A program made the position numbers and the translations under genes. The notes under the pieces are model-generated. The model did no database searches, was not told where the DNA came from, and saw only the letters and a list, made by a program, of their open reading frames with translations. Source: Diprion similis (taxonomy: Eukaryota > Arthropoda > Insecta > Hymenoptera > Diprionidae). Taken from it: a DNA stretch of 64,000 bases. The stretch's first letter is position 1. Every line of letters starts with the position of its first letter. This document shows positions 32,236 to 44,560 of the stretch, piece after piece. The DNA lies in NCBI RefSeq assembly GCF_021155765.1, contig NC_060109.1, forward strand, positions 5,605,001 to 5,669,000. Reading direction: 5' to 3'.

Positions 32236-33279
32236 AGGTCAAGAATTCTACTTACATATACAATCAATCTTCGGTAGAATGATTTCAATGATTATTTGCA
32301 CATTTTGGTGACACTTATCCGTATCTTGAAGTAAGGTTGCTTTTCGTTAAGGGTGTACGAGTATATATGCTATCACTCATCATAATCGGTACGTTCCAAT
32401 ATTCGCTTAACAATCATTCACCTCTTTTGCGCTGCTGAGTTTGAAAGTAGCTCTGCCTCTGTCCCAGGGAGTGATCACCGTTACTAGCTGATATCGAAAC
32501 CCGCCCCATATATTGTTTTCCGACAGACGATGACCCTACTGATCGGTCAGATTTTTTAGGGAAAAAAAATAGTGCATTTAAAGTGTGTGTATTTTCATGT
32601 ACAGGAGTCACGGAAATCCGTAAATAGTCATGAAAAATTCCTAGATATGTCGGGAAGGTGGTGAGTTCCATCTTCCTGGGGCAGGGGCATCTTATTCAGG
32701 TCGGAAGGAAAACAGTAGCTGCACCGGACACGTTTATTGAAGTGAATGAAAAGGCAATCTGAATATACAAATCAAGAAAAACAATCGAAAGAGACGTCAG
32801 CGATTCGTTACTGGTAGTCGCGACTCAGTCCGGAAAACAGCCGGCTGGTCTAGCGGCTCTTTTTCGATCACGCCGTCATATATAATGTCACTAAAATGTT
32901 CATTTCATAGTAAATTCTTTCTCAAATGTAAACGGTTACTTAAAATAAATTTGACTTGCGGCATTGGGAAGTTTGGGTCGTTTCGCAGTAGTTCCAATTA
33001 ACTACGGCACACTACGATTCATTGCATCAACCAAAAATACATTTAACCTGATAAATTTTTTTTTCTGAATTTAGTCATAGACCATGCGGTTATTTGGTTG
33101 TTCCCGATCAAATATAAAATAAATAGGACAGTTCAATCATTCTACAATGGAAAGAATTATAGTCTGCTATTTATGCGATCCCAGGTTTTCACTGTGGCTA
33201 AGTATATTTTTCCAACTTTTGTTTCTTTTCTACTCGTATTTTATGTGCCTATGGCCGGTGAAGCAGTGCACAGGAGAAA
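32236..33279. other. Intronic stretch without recognisable genes
   Basis: Unrelated to the flank left of copy A. Only short frames; nothing identifiable. Confidence 0.5.
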
Positions 33280-33536
33280 TGGGAGAAACCACGACGACAG
33301 CCTCTCGGCGCTGTCATCCATATAACCTCTAAGATCGCGAGGGCACGAATAACCTCTTTCACAAAGTGCATAAGCCGTTAATTTGAGACTCGACGAATAT
33401 ACAAATATGATGAAATTGAATATTTATACTTAAATTGACGGCTTATGCACTTTGTGAAAGGGGTTATTCGTGCCCTCGTGATCTTAGAGGTTATATAGAT
33501 GACAGCGCTTAGAGGCTGTCGTCGAGGTTTCTCCCA
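33280..33536. mobile_element. Long-hairpin repeat (foldback/MITE-like)
   Basis: Two arms of about 105 bp (33280-33384 and 33432-33536) are near-perfect reverse complements around a 47-bp AT-rich loop. No clear target duplication is visible at its edges. Its RNA or single strand would form a very stable hairpin, in either strand of the Nmdar2 intron. Confidence 0.8.
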
Positions 33537-36500
33537 AGCTTATAACTTTTGCAATTTTTTATATCACATCTTGAATTTTTCCAAAAAGTTTCCGGATGCC
33601 ATCCCCAATTGAATGACACTTCGGCCATAATTTTGAAAGAATTGTAACTGGAATCCGTAGGGAAGGTGCTAGTTAATTAGATTATAAGTGGGAGAAGCGG
33701 AACCATATGTATAGTGCTCCAGATCACGCAAGCAAACAACCGTAAACGGGCATCCTATGCGGATCTCATCTGTGCATATGATATTCTTTCTTCATAAGAA
33801 TGTTCCAAGTTGTGACGAGGCAATCAGCAGTTGGGCCGAACACCTGTTTTCCCGTTTACCGATTCCTGAAATCGACCCGCTGCCGCCACCTCGTCACTAG
33901 ATCCCGAACCCTTCGGGCCACGCGCATCCCCTGAGGGCCCTAAGTGCCCGCCTGGAACGCACGCTGCTCACATCAAGGGTGCCGCAAGCCAACCCTTATG
34001 GAGGGCCGTTTAGCCCGTAGTCAAATCAGTCTCCGCTACTCCAGCTCTAGTTCAGACTCATCCGTTTAATAGGTGCGACTATATATATTATAATATATAA
34101 TAGGTCCGCCGTAGAATTACCTGTCCGCCTTCCACCAAAATATATAAACCGTTCCGTCATATGTATTGTGACGTGGCATTTTCGAATGGCCCGTTACAAG
34201 GTCAAAAATCTGAAGGAAACTACCGAAAACGCGTCCCTGGCGGGGTACTCCAAGAAAGCTCAATACGATATAGGCGAAAAATACTAGTTACTAATATTTT
34301 CTGTATGAATTTTGTAATCCCGCGCTTCCGCGCAAGCTAAACAGGTACCGCAACCACAATCATCGAGGGATCAACACATTTCTTTGATTCACCTAGGGAT
34401 CAACATCTACCGAAAACTACAGTTCCAGCTACCGACGAATTCAACTACCGTTCCGTAATTATGAATCTCCCGTACAACTTCAAAGGGCTACTTTCTCGGA
34501 TGCCGTAAGTTCGACATTAAGGGCAGACCGCAGCCTGTCGTTCCCCGACTTACCGGCCAGGAGCCTGACCGAACCCAAAACACTACGTCAGGATTGATAA
34601 AGCCCTCGTTCTGAGGATCGACGCAGCCTTCCTGTCAGTCAGGGCTGAAATCAGTGTGAGTCATGGTCCACGGACGTTGAGGTGCTGTAAGCCGCCGTGT
34701 GGCTGCATAATTTCGTTATGTAATCAATTTCCTAAAACTTATCGTCGAGTGACCTCGTAACTACCGAATGAATATCTTTCGTATTTCTGATTTTCTCTGA
34801 TTCTCGTAATTTTATGCTAGAATTGCTTTTGTAATTTCTACTGTCTCTCACTATCGCTATCTTTAATTTTCTTTACTAGTATTGCCTATCGCTTATTTTA
34901 TATTATTTGCTTTTTGCATGAATTTTGGATCGTATATCGAGCTACTTGGAGTACAGCCGAGCGTAGATTAAGCCACTAAATACTACCGCACCTTTGTTTC
35001 TATCGCTTATTATTGATTTGCATTCCTTATTACCTTGTAATATTTTCTTGTTTCCCGAATATCGTATTTCTTTGTTACCTTAAGTTGCTTATTGTAAACA
35101 GGTGTATTTAGTGTAATATTTTTATCTTGCGAACCCTTCTCTAAATCTCTCAATCTCGCATAAATTCTTGTATTCTCTTTCGTTATTGTAATTTCGAATT
35201 TCCTTGCTAATGTAATATCGTAATTTTGACCGTTGTAAATTATCGATTCGCTTGCTGTGAATAATTCTATTGTATAAGCTACCGATATTTTTGAATTGTA
35301 TATCACTGTCAATCTCTCTTGCTAATTACCGTTTGTCGTAATTTCAATATTATTTTCTTATCACTATCATTCTGAGCCATCGTCAATTCTGTCAACTACC
35401 GATTTTCGCTAAAGTTTCACTCTTGCTGTAATTCAACAAATTAACAATTCTCGTAGTGTTGCCTTCTGAAATTTGGGTAAAATCACGTCGCCCAGTGACG
35501 TCAAGTTTAAGTAGATTTTTTGTATCATATCGCTTCTCCCGACCTACGACTAATTTCTTTTGTTAACTATCATTTTTGTGCGGATTATCGCTCAACTTTT
35601 TTTTATCGAAAATCTTGTAAACCACTCTCGTTGACTAATTACCTTTGCTACCTTTCTGTAACAAATATGATCAATCTACCGCTTGTGAACTGATTAATAA
35701 TAAACGACTGATTGACTTGTTAATTTCCTTGATTCGAGCTTATTTCTTGATTTCTTTACTTTCCTTATTTCCGCAATTGTTGTAACTGCCTTGGATACCG
35801 CCACTCTACCAGTTCGTGTGAGTACTTGAGCCTAGATAGCCATACAGCGGGTTCTCTCATTATCATTACCGTATCGTATCTTTCCCTTTTCTTCAAAATT
35901 TGACGCTGAAGCGTCTAGCGCCCAACGAGTACCTTTTCTTATCTTTATATATCGTATCGAATGATTGGAGAATCGCGCCAAAGTGTTAACGGTAAGTCCT
36001 CGACAGAGGGTAACAGAATTTAGCGTTACAATATAAATAAATATATATAAACATATATCCATTGTACCGGCACCGCCGATTCAATACCCGTCATATCCTG
36101 TCTAGCACGTAAGAATATTCTTCGATCTGTTGTACATATATTGATGTTATTTATAATTATTCATTACGAGAAACCAAGTTGATTGCATCATACGCTCTTC
36201 TATTTCTGTTTTTCTTAGTGATCCAAAGACGGTATAAATAAACTACAGTCAATACTATAATCAAGTGTCCGATTATTTTAATTACCCTACTCCTTCCTAA
36301 ACTACCCTGGTCGACTCTGAGCATCCGGCTGGGGGAGCGTGCAACCACCACCGAAGGGTAATCCGACCGACCAGGACCGGTAACACCGTTTCAAAGTAAT
36401 TCAATTTCATTTATTCTCATCTATTCATAATAAATTATCAACCAAAGATTCACTATTCTATTCAAATCACAACCCGCGGCGACGCCGGGTATTTCTGCTA

Positions 36501-36868
36501 ATATTATTATACTACACTCAATCCGTTGTCTCACTGGTGTTGTGGATAGATGTTTCAGTTTTAAGGACCCCCCCCCCCCCCCCCCACGCCCTTTGCTGCC
36601 TACCATCAGGGCCGAATTGTCAATTCATATTGTTTTTATATCTATTTGACCGAAACGACACCGAAAATGTTTGACATACGTATGATACAATCAAGAAGCC
36701 TCTTCCGGAAAAAATCAATCAATTAATTAATGAAGTGGATAAAATCTTCAAAACTTGATTCTTTTCTATAAACAGTACGTCGTTGGAAGACTGAAGATTA
36801 CTTGGAGCAGTTCGACGTTATTTTATGCTATTTCAAAATTCGTTATTTATCATGCTTTCTCAAATTAC
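33537..36868. other. Intronic stretch without recognisable genes; 18-nt C run
   Basis: A GC-richer piece (33870-34720) is followed by pyrimidine-rich sequence with repeated ctaccg words up to about 36000. Around 36150-36370 there is a polyadenylation-like ataaataaac, then a cc- and gg-rich stretch, which could be a decayed LTR, but no pair is visible. A run of 18 C lies at 36568-36585. No gene. Confidence 0.45.
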
Positions 36869-37050
36869 CGTTTTCTCTGTAGTCCAGGAGTCTTTTGTTG
36901 AACATTTGGACATATTTCGAATTTCTTGGAAAGGCTATGCCGTATCCTGTCATGGCATACCAGGAACCGACGGTAAGAAGTCTACAATCTTCATCCTGTG
37001 CAACCAGATAGTCAAGCACGGTTCCATCGTAGATAAAAGCATCCATGTCG
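36869..37050 (-). CDS. Nmdar2: NMDA receptor subunit 2, ligand-binding S2-lobe exon (partial gene)
   Basis: 182-nt exon, minus strand. Acceptor tttcttgcag before 37050, donor g|gtaatt at 36868. It encodes [15 protein letters not shown], then [20 protein letters not shown] and [21 protein letters not shown]. This is the second ligand-binding lobe of GluN2-type subunits. The Asp of FIYD is the residue that holds the amino group of glutamate in GluN2 relatives, and the Cys of DEDC is one half of the conserved disulfide. Exon phases are 1 nt in, 60 codons, 1 nt out, and the last base joins the exon at 2675. There are no breaks. The upstream exon was not found within the window. Confidence 0.92.
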
Positions 37051-38043
37051 CTGCAAGAAATCATTTTAGAACGTGTATAATTGGGATATTCAAGGAAAAT
37101 CCGAAACATGCATTTTTTAATCTTATGAAAACTTCGATACATTGAATTTCAAACTGATAGCATATGAATTGCATTTTTTTTTTTTTTTCTTTGTGGGTGG
37201 ACTAACTGAATTTTTCAACTTCCACTAACGTTCATAAATTTCAAATGTCCATTTCCTCAAAAGCTTCTAGAGTTTAAAGGATACTAATTATATTGAGATT
37301 GTGATAAAACTAATGGTAAACGCATCCTGCCGAATACGGCTAGCTACTCACATGGCGTAACTTTAACCAACATATAGACCATACTCGTCTAATCGAAATT
37401 AAAAGAACTCGAGTTCATAAACCTCAGTGACCGAACGTTAAGAAGATGAGAAAAGAAAAGATAAGCAGTTCACAAATTGTCATCCTCAGAACACAAAAAT
37501 GCATTCTTGCAATTAACTATCTTGTCAGAATTGCACCGATTGGCCTCTTCAAGACCAATCGTCTTGCACCGACGTACCTAAAATCCAATCAGAAGTCTCT
37601 TCAAGACTCCTACTACGAATCAAACTGATGCAACAAAGAAACGTCCTTCAGACACCAGAATCATGATAAGAAGTCATAATTGAATTGAACGTCAAGGCAC
37701 ACAGAACCGAATTCAAGCCTTAAGATGCTTATAAAGACGCGTTGTACACCTCGAAAACACGGGGGTGCAAAACTCCTACACCGCTTCAGCGATCAAAGTG
37801 AAACTTGGGCAGTTGATGTCTCATTTTGACAAAAAGTGGAGCAACTTTTTACTTTTTTAAAATTTGGAAAAAAAATTTTACAGATTGGTTACCACCCACA
37901 GAAATTGGCCAAATTCTCACAGTTTCACTGAATGGATCGAACTATTCGGTATGATGCCACTCGTTGGTGATGAAACACACATTTTGAGCCCAGTCCCGTG
38001 AGATTTGATGGTAAAATGACGAAATGGCAGCTGATCTGGTTTT
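37051..38043. other. Intronic stretch of Nmdar2, no gene
   Basis: A T-run (37175-37188) and AT-rich sequence with only short frames. Nothing recognised. Confidence 0.5.
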
Positions 38044-38202
38044 CGATTACGAAGTAAACCGAAATCTCATTTTGGCGACATTTGTTACCGAGATCACGCG
38101 CATGCCGGTAATGTATGGTGTAATGTCGGTAAAAAATTACCGGCATGCGTGAAAGGTCGGTAACAAATGTCGCCATAATGAGATTTCGGTGTTCTTCATA
38201 AC
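38044..38202. mobile_element. Small foldback element (MITE-like)
   Basis: Arms of about 65-70 bp, each carrying ccgaaatctcat, ggcgacatttgttacc and gcatgccggtaat in inverted order, around a loop of about 20 bp. Pairing is imperfect with small bulges. No gene. The sequence is unrelated to the hairpin at 33280. Confidence 0.75.
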
Positions 38203-39720
38203 GGTGTTTCTGTATCACCATGTATATGTGTGTGTGGTAGGGGTAAATTTTTTCGCTGACGTGCCACTACCCTGGTGGGGGTAAATTCGTGAATTACTAT
38301 CTCACAATGATAAGTAGAGTGCCATAGCAGTGCAATGGTGAGTGTACTGTAGTGGTAAGTAAAGTGCAGTGGTGAGTATAACATTTCATACATCACGCGC
38401 GATGTCACCAGTGTCGCTGAACCTCGGCGCCCGGTGTGCAGCCCAATTCCATCATAATGTATACGCCAATCTCTCCGCATCGTCGCTATTTCAGGACCAT
38501 ACAATGTCACTTTGCAAGCTGCCCCGACAATTTACGGTGGATACAATTTCGTTTGACAACGGCCTCCAACAAAATGTGCATCATTATTGCGATCTCATTC
38601 CACCGTAATGAATACGCCGCAGGTTTGGGAATACTAAAAAAAAATGTCCGTTCACCGCGACAGATGTTGACCCTTTACCGCGCCATTCGCTACAGTATAA
38701 AAGCAGGGCGGTGTTGCAGTCGCCCAAGTCGACTGGACTGGCGTGCGGCAGCTGACTTACGAACCACTCTGGCAGTATTTTCACCAACAGTGGAGTCGTG
38801 GTACGGTAAGCGGGATTTCGGAGATTGGCGAACCTGGCTTCGCACGAGCTGCTTTGTTTTATAGTAAGTTCAAACATTAACTCTCTGAAACGAATACTAC
38901 AATATTGCAGCCTTCTATCCTCTCATACCCTGATTATTATTGGCAGTGCAGCATCCAACATTACCGACACATCGTAGAAATCCATGCCAGGCACGTGAAT
39001 CCTGATTTAATCAAGTACAGGCGATGTGAAACAAGCCTATTCATTTACACTAGACCTACAAAGGCTGCGTCTGGTTGCATGAGCTGATGCAGTCCCTCAA
39101 ACGTGTAGTGGAGAATTTAAATTTTTTACTCTCATGGTTGACTCAAAATAAACATATTATATTAGCATACTTGCGGTGTAGTCTTATTTCACCCCCAATT
39201 CCGTAATATTCTCTGAAACGTTCGCAATATTTTCATCTGTATGCCGACCATTGCATTTAACTATATAGACAAGTCAAAACTAACACGTACAAGTGCTTAT
39301 GCATTGCATCAAAGAGCTGTATTATCATAAGTCTGCGACACAACCACATAGAGGTCATTACACTTCATATCGAAACATAACTGCAGTATCATTCCTCGCA
39401 CTTTGAATGGTAAAGGTCAACCGGTCAAAGATCATCCCGTACAACAGTTTCTCATTGCTGTCACAGTATCCGCTCCGGAATAGGCTATTACAAAATTGCT
39501 ATCGCCATATCTCAATATTATTCTTGATTTGCGGTGGAATACAGGTTCATAATCAGACCTTTATCTGCATTAAACCATCACTCGAATATTCGCATTGACT
39601 TCGTCGACCGCTTTAAATGTAAAAAGTATTACGTTGTATGCCCAATCGATAAAGGTCCGAATGTAATTTATTACCCAAAAAACTGTACCTCAGTTTCATT
39701 GGTCTTATAACCCGTCTATA
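38203..39720. other. Non-coding stretch with weak promoter-like signals
   Basis: A diverged duplication (around 38441 and 38595: aattccatcataatgtat / cattccaccgtaatgaat) precedes a tataaaag at 38696. A gtaagt...ttgcag pair at 38864-38910 follows. No convincing coding frame spans them. Confidence 0.4.
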
Positions 39721-42122
39721 CCGGGACCATCTCTAGAAACTATACAAGAACTGCGCATGCGCGAGTTTAAATCCGCCGTCCGTGCAGTCTGGCCATCCCG
39801 AATTTCAGCTGTTAACCTTTGTTTTCGTCGGCCATGTAGTTCATACGCGTTTTTGAGGTTAGAGTGTCAAATAATCGAGGTAGTGACTCGCAAAGGCTTG
39901 GGAAGCATTTGTCATTGCGCCAGAAAGTTGATTCTTCAAAGAACGGTCGGAATTTAATGCTAATGCTTTTTTACAATTCGTCTTAATCGAGTGAAACAAG
40001 AAATCTGTTTAAATGTTTGGTGCTTGGAAGAAACAAAGCAGGTGAGTAGGGACAATTTATTCAATCATTTTTATTACTTCATACATTAAGCATAAAAATG
40101 ACATTTTTTTTGATCTTTATCAAGAAAATAAAGTAAAAATAATTGCATCTCTGCTATTCGCTGATATCTGCTCCCTCTATTCAATTCATGACACATGCAA
40201 ACATCATCGCCTCTTTTGTTGGTTGTTGGAAGAAGTTGTGGGTCTTACAGTTTCTTCTGATTTCAAATCGCGTGCAACGTATCTTCTAATCACCTTTGTC
40301 ACTCTCTGGTTATTTCAGAGGGTAACATTAGATTTGATGATTCTTGAAAATAAAAGACATCAAACCGATTGTTCAAGAAATTGGAATATCTTACCGTTAA
40401 TAACACAACTGTGAATCTCTTTTTCTAGAATTTGGTTCAACAAAATTGTTGTTACTACTAAAGAAAATTACCCAATAATTATTCGAGTTCATTTTATGAA
40501 TTTTCAACAATGTTCGATTAAATAAATGAAGGGAACCTAATACTAAAATCAAAATATTTGATTTACTGGAATAATTTCTGAATTTCATGTTGGTGCAGTT
40601 CGAAACAAAGAAAATCTAATCCAAAGAGTAAAACTCAGGAACATTCTGTGACCCAAGTTGAAAATAGACATTTTCAAAATGTGCCTCAGTATCGCAATTA
40701 CCTTTCAGGATAACCATGTTTTAGAGAAATGTTCAGATCAATAATATGAAGATATTAACTTATCAAATTTAAGATTCTAGCCCTTGTTCCTTTGAAACAA
40801 ATGAATACCTAATTTTGAACGAAGTTCATGAAAACATTTTCTCAAATAATCTCCTACTTGCTGTTATTTAGGAACAATAGACTCAAATCTGAATCCAATA
40901 AAATATCTTCTTCAAAGTGCTCGGAACATCATCTGGTAACATGAATATGCGGTAGGAATTCCTATATCGCTGAAACCATTATACAATTCCTTGTTTTCAA
41001 CTTGTGCCACTAGATAACTTTTGCGTTGCGAGTTCCATTTCCAATCTCAGGATGAGATTTTGTTGTTTCGGACAGTGTTAATATGGGATGCAGAAATAAT
41101 TGTGATAAATGGAGATTCACAAACTTTCAGTCTAAGTGAAGGACCACGGTAAGAGTGTAAAATTGAATCTGGTTTCAAGCTATCGAGGAGTTACCGGATA
41201 ACTCCCTGCTAAAGATTCATAATAAAAAAGTTAGCCAGCAAGTAAATCCTACTGTAGACAAAGTGATCATTTGTAACGTGTACTAGTAAGTGAATGCAAT
41301 CTGTAGACGTTGCTGGAGTTAAACGAGACTGAAGCATGGATGATAGCTGCAACTAGCTAGTCAGATGATACCGTCAATTAATATTGGCTTCAAAGATATT
41401 TTCTACTGAAGTTATCCAACATTGTTAGATTGAGATTGGTTCAATTTACCTATCAAAACTCATTCGTAGAATCTGATTCGAGACTTGAAACACTATTCAT
41501 CTAAATTGAATACCAAGAGAGTAGGAAATAAAATATCAAAACTAAAAAAAATAAAATTTGAAAAGAAATGCGGGCTAATAATACCGCTTGGATTACAATG
41601 GTGCACGGAATGATTCCTCGGCAAAATTAATTAGTAGCAACTGTTGAAAAACAAACTTATTACTATTGGCTCGATCAATCTAAAATGATCGAATATTCTG
41701 AACTGATGTTCAGAAGGTGGCGACGACCTGAAAAAATTCCTTTGGGTATCTGTTGTCTGATGAAACAACGGAACAACCAGGGTCGATGGTTGGAATGGTG
41801 GCACCAATCGAGAAATCAGGGTCCTTGCCATCAACGTTTGGACCATTAGGTAAGGTATGATTTTCCTCCCATTAACCAAACTTGAAACTTTGAGCCTACC
41901 AAAAAAGACGAGTTTTATCATCAAATATATGTGAAAATATTGTAATATGCAAAGATCACAGAATCAGAAATTTACTTACACGCTTCGATGCCTGACAACT
42001 TCAGTCCCACTTCGATGATGGATTGTTTCCTACCTGAAAGTATTAGAAGGTATCATGATCAGTTAGGAGCTTCTAATATTTTTGGATACAACTGATTTGC
42101 AATAAATTGCAAGAAAAATGAA
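39721..42122. mobile_element. TA-flanked non-autonomous element, second copy, right end missing
   Basis: It starts with CCGGGACCATCTCTAGAAAC immediately after a TA (39719-39720) and follows the copy at 22080 collinearly with small indels to about 42122 (equivalent to about 24138). After that the sequences diverge. The last 630 bp and the right inverted end are absent. Confidence 0.85.
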
Positions 42123-42700
42123 CGTTAATGTAACTCATTGCCATGTGACATCAACTTACTTCACGTTCGAAAATTACAATCACGAGTTACCGATCGTTGG
42201 ATATCGTTTCAGGTGATGCGTTTGTAAGTTCCATTTATTGACTTTGAATTGTTAATTTTTCTTATAGTTCATATTTTCCTGAAACCAACAAAATTTATCG
42301 AATCGAGAATGTCACATCATGCTCGCGAGGTTATCGAAATTTATTTACCCGAACCGCTGAACACGCGGTAATTAAACGTCGCCGTTCTCATCGCGGAACC
42401 ATTTCCATGTTTTCCTACGTAATGATGAGGATGAATATCGATTTCTTGAACTTAAAGTCAGAAACAGATCACCACGTGTTATTTAGCCAGACAATAGTAC
42501 GTATCATAATTCTGTGCATACTGAAAAACACCCGCGAGGGCGCGAAAATCACGCTGCTACCACAATCTGATTGGATGAGACCAACGTCGCGACCGATATC
42601 AGCCAATCAAATCATCTATCTGTAAAGTTTCCCAACTTCTCCACCCGCGAATATAAACTAAGTATCGTAATCCTTTTGTGAAGTTTTTTACAGGTTGAAA
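42123..42700. other. 5' flank of the mariner-like gene
   Basis: No gene. An acceptor-like ttttttacag lies 10 nt before the transposase ATG at 42701, so the element may have an upstream untranslated exon. I could not define inverted ends. Confidence 0.4.
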
Positions 42701-43881
42701 ATGCCTAATTACAAGTTTTCTGTTCAAGAGAAAGTGGAGTTGGTGAAGCATCACTATCAAGGACTGACGTACCGGGAAAATAAAGATCATTTCGCGGCCG
42801 CCCACCCGGATCGACCGATACCGTCCATCGCGACAATCAGGAACATGGTCCTGAAGTTTGAGCAAACTGGGAGTGTCGACGAGAGGACGAAGAAAGTGGT
42901 CCAGCCAAACGGGCAACTAAGTTGGGATACCAAGCTGGACATCTGCTTGACCATCGAAGAGGATCCCTTCAAGCCAACCAGCCATGTTGCACAGGAGCTT
43001 GAGAATTCCAAGGCGTCGGTCAGAAGAGTGCTGCGTGAAGCTAAGTACAAATCGTACAAGTTTCAAGTACATCACGAACTCTTTGGTGATGGCGATAATC
43101 GCCTTCGCTTCAGCTAAGAGATGATGGAACGTCTGAATGCAGATGAGGGCTTGTTAAGTCGCATTTGTTTCTCCGATGTAAGTACGGTAATACTTGTCGG
43201 AAAACCCAACAGGCAGAACACCAGAGCCTGGTGCCGAAGCAACCCTTGTCTGTTCATTCAGGCCGGCACGCAGTACCCGTTGAAGCTCAACGTCTGGCTC
43301 GGCGCCATTGGTAATCGGCTGATCGGGCCATTTTTCATCGATGGGAACCTCAATGATGAAAAGTATCTTCGGTCACTTAGGGACCACATCTTACCAGCTC
43401 TTAGGCTGATTGAACAAGAAATCGTGAGTGTACCTTATCGTGTGAAGGGGGCCTTTTTATTAGCAGACTGCCTATGATTTTGAAATAAATATTTGTTATG
43501 CTGACTAAAAGTAATGTGTCTTTTTATGTATTTTAAAGCAAACCTGTCGGGTTTCAGCAGGATAGAACCCCGGCGCACTTTATACGAGCGGTCCGAGATT
43601 ACCTCGACTAAGAGTTCCCTGGACGTTGGTTCGGTAAAGGAAGCCCGGAGGTGGAATGGCCAGCTCGTTTCCCTGATCTCGCCCCTGTGGACTACGGCTT
43701 GTGGGGACATTCGAAAAATGTTCTGTATGCACGTAATAGAATTGAAGGCCTCGCAGCACTGCGAGCCAGAATTTTGGTCGTTCTGCAGAACCTGTCGCTG
43801 GACATCATATCTAAGACGACGAATGCTTTTCACGATCGGCTCGGTTACTGAGCTGCAGCTGCTGGAGGGCATTTCGAGCAT
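42701..43881 (+). pseudogene. Mariner-like (Tc1/mariner superfamily) transposase, broken
   Basis: It starts MPNYKFSVQEKVELVKHHY with a helix-turn-helix region (HPDRPIPSIATIRNMVLKFE, then TGSV) of the DUF4817 type. The catalytic core shows CFSDVSTVILVG (first Asp), PLKLNVWLGAIGNRLIGPFF, QQDRTPAHFIRAVRDYL (second Asp) and WPARFPDLAPVDYGLWG (third acidic residue region). Breaks: a TAA at 43115-43117, a segment between 43424 and about 43557 that looks like a small intron or insertion (gtgagt...tttcag), and a TAA near 43607. The element is dead. Confidence 0.85.
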
Positions 43882-43899
43882 TTATTAAAAGGGAACCAG

Positions 43900-44420
43900 T
43901 GGCCAGATGACCGTGGGTGATCAGTAGTCAAGTTCAGATTGGTCTCCTTGAGTTGTGGGACGATTGTCCTGTAAGTTATCGTTTTGTTCACTTTTTCCTT
44001 CAATAACACGAGTCAGACTGTAAAATTGACTGTTGTTTTTTTTCTCTTTTCATACTTGGATGTCTGGTAAACCCTTCTTTGTGTGTTGTACAACGGAGTT
44101 GCATAAACTTTGTCAACTATTCAATGGAGTATTCAAGGGTTTTTGAGGGTATTAGGGTATTTGTCAAGTACGTTTGCTGTGAATCGCTAACTTTTTGTAC
44201 TTCTAAACTTTGTGTTGTTTGAACTGTGTACTTGCAAACTTTATGGTAAATTGGTCCTCATGAAAATACCACTAAAATCCGATATTTTCATTATTATAGT
44301 GAATTTTATTGGTTCACTTTTTGAGGTTTTTTTTTAGCTTACCATGCATTTTCAAGAAAAGCCCCCATCCCTGCTTGTACGAAGCCAAATGAAGCCCCCC
44401 ACCACGTCCACCCAATGCTA
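43900..44420. other. Non-coding stretch
   Basis: T-rich sequence with tttgtac/actttgtgtt words repeated twice near 44100-44240. I could not place the right end of the mariner-like element. No gene. Confidence 0.4.
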
Positions 44421-44503
44421 TTACGAAATGATCCATTTCCATAACGGTTACTATGACAAAGAAATGGATCATTTCGTAACACCTTATACTGTGTCATAGT
44501 AAC
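44421..44503. repeat. Two interleaved perfect inverted repeats
   Basis: Arms A: 44421-44439 and 44461-44479 (19 bp, perfect). Arms B: 44447-44458 and 44492-44503 (12 bp, perfect). The order A-B-A'-B' means both stems cannot form as simple nested hairpins; a pseudoknot or alternative structures would result. Confidence 0.8.
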
Positions 44504-44560
44504 AACTATGATAAAGAAAAGGATCATAACCCCTCAAACGCTCACATTTTCCGAAGGTTT

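Larger units (their letters stand above)
2676..36868 (-). other. 34-kb intron of Nmdar2 packed with mobile elements
   Basis: Defined by the donor at 36868 (g|gtaattt) and the acceptor at 2676 (tttcgcag|gg). The phase-1 break after AAC G is completed by GG GAC in the next exon, giving the expected N-G-D order of the family. The intron contains a Polinton, two Penelope-like copies, a hAT element, a TA element and a hairpin repeat. Confidence 0.8.

Noticed and set aside
34700..36370. Decayed LTR retrotransposon (ctaccg-rich stretch and ataaataaac box)
   Set aside because: No paired LTR, primer site or coding block could be found.
36568..36585. Run of 18 C as a functional element
   Set aside because: Homopolymers of this kind are common slippage products and assembly artefacts.
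38696..39160. A nested small gene: TATA box, 47-nt intron (38864-38910), aataaa near 39147
   Set aside because: No ATG or meaningful frame links the pieces, the TATA-to-start spacing is poor and the 183-nt frame after the intron is unlike any protein I know.
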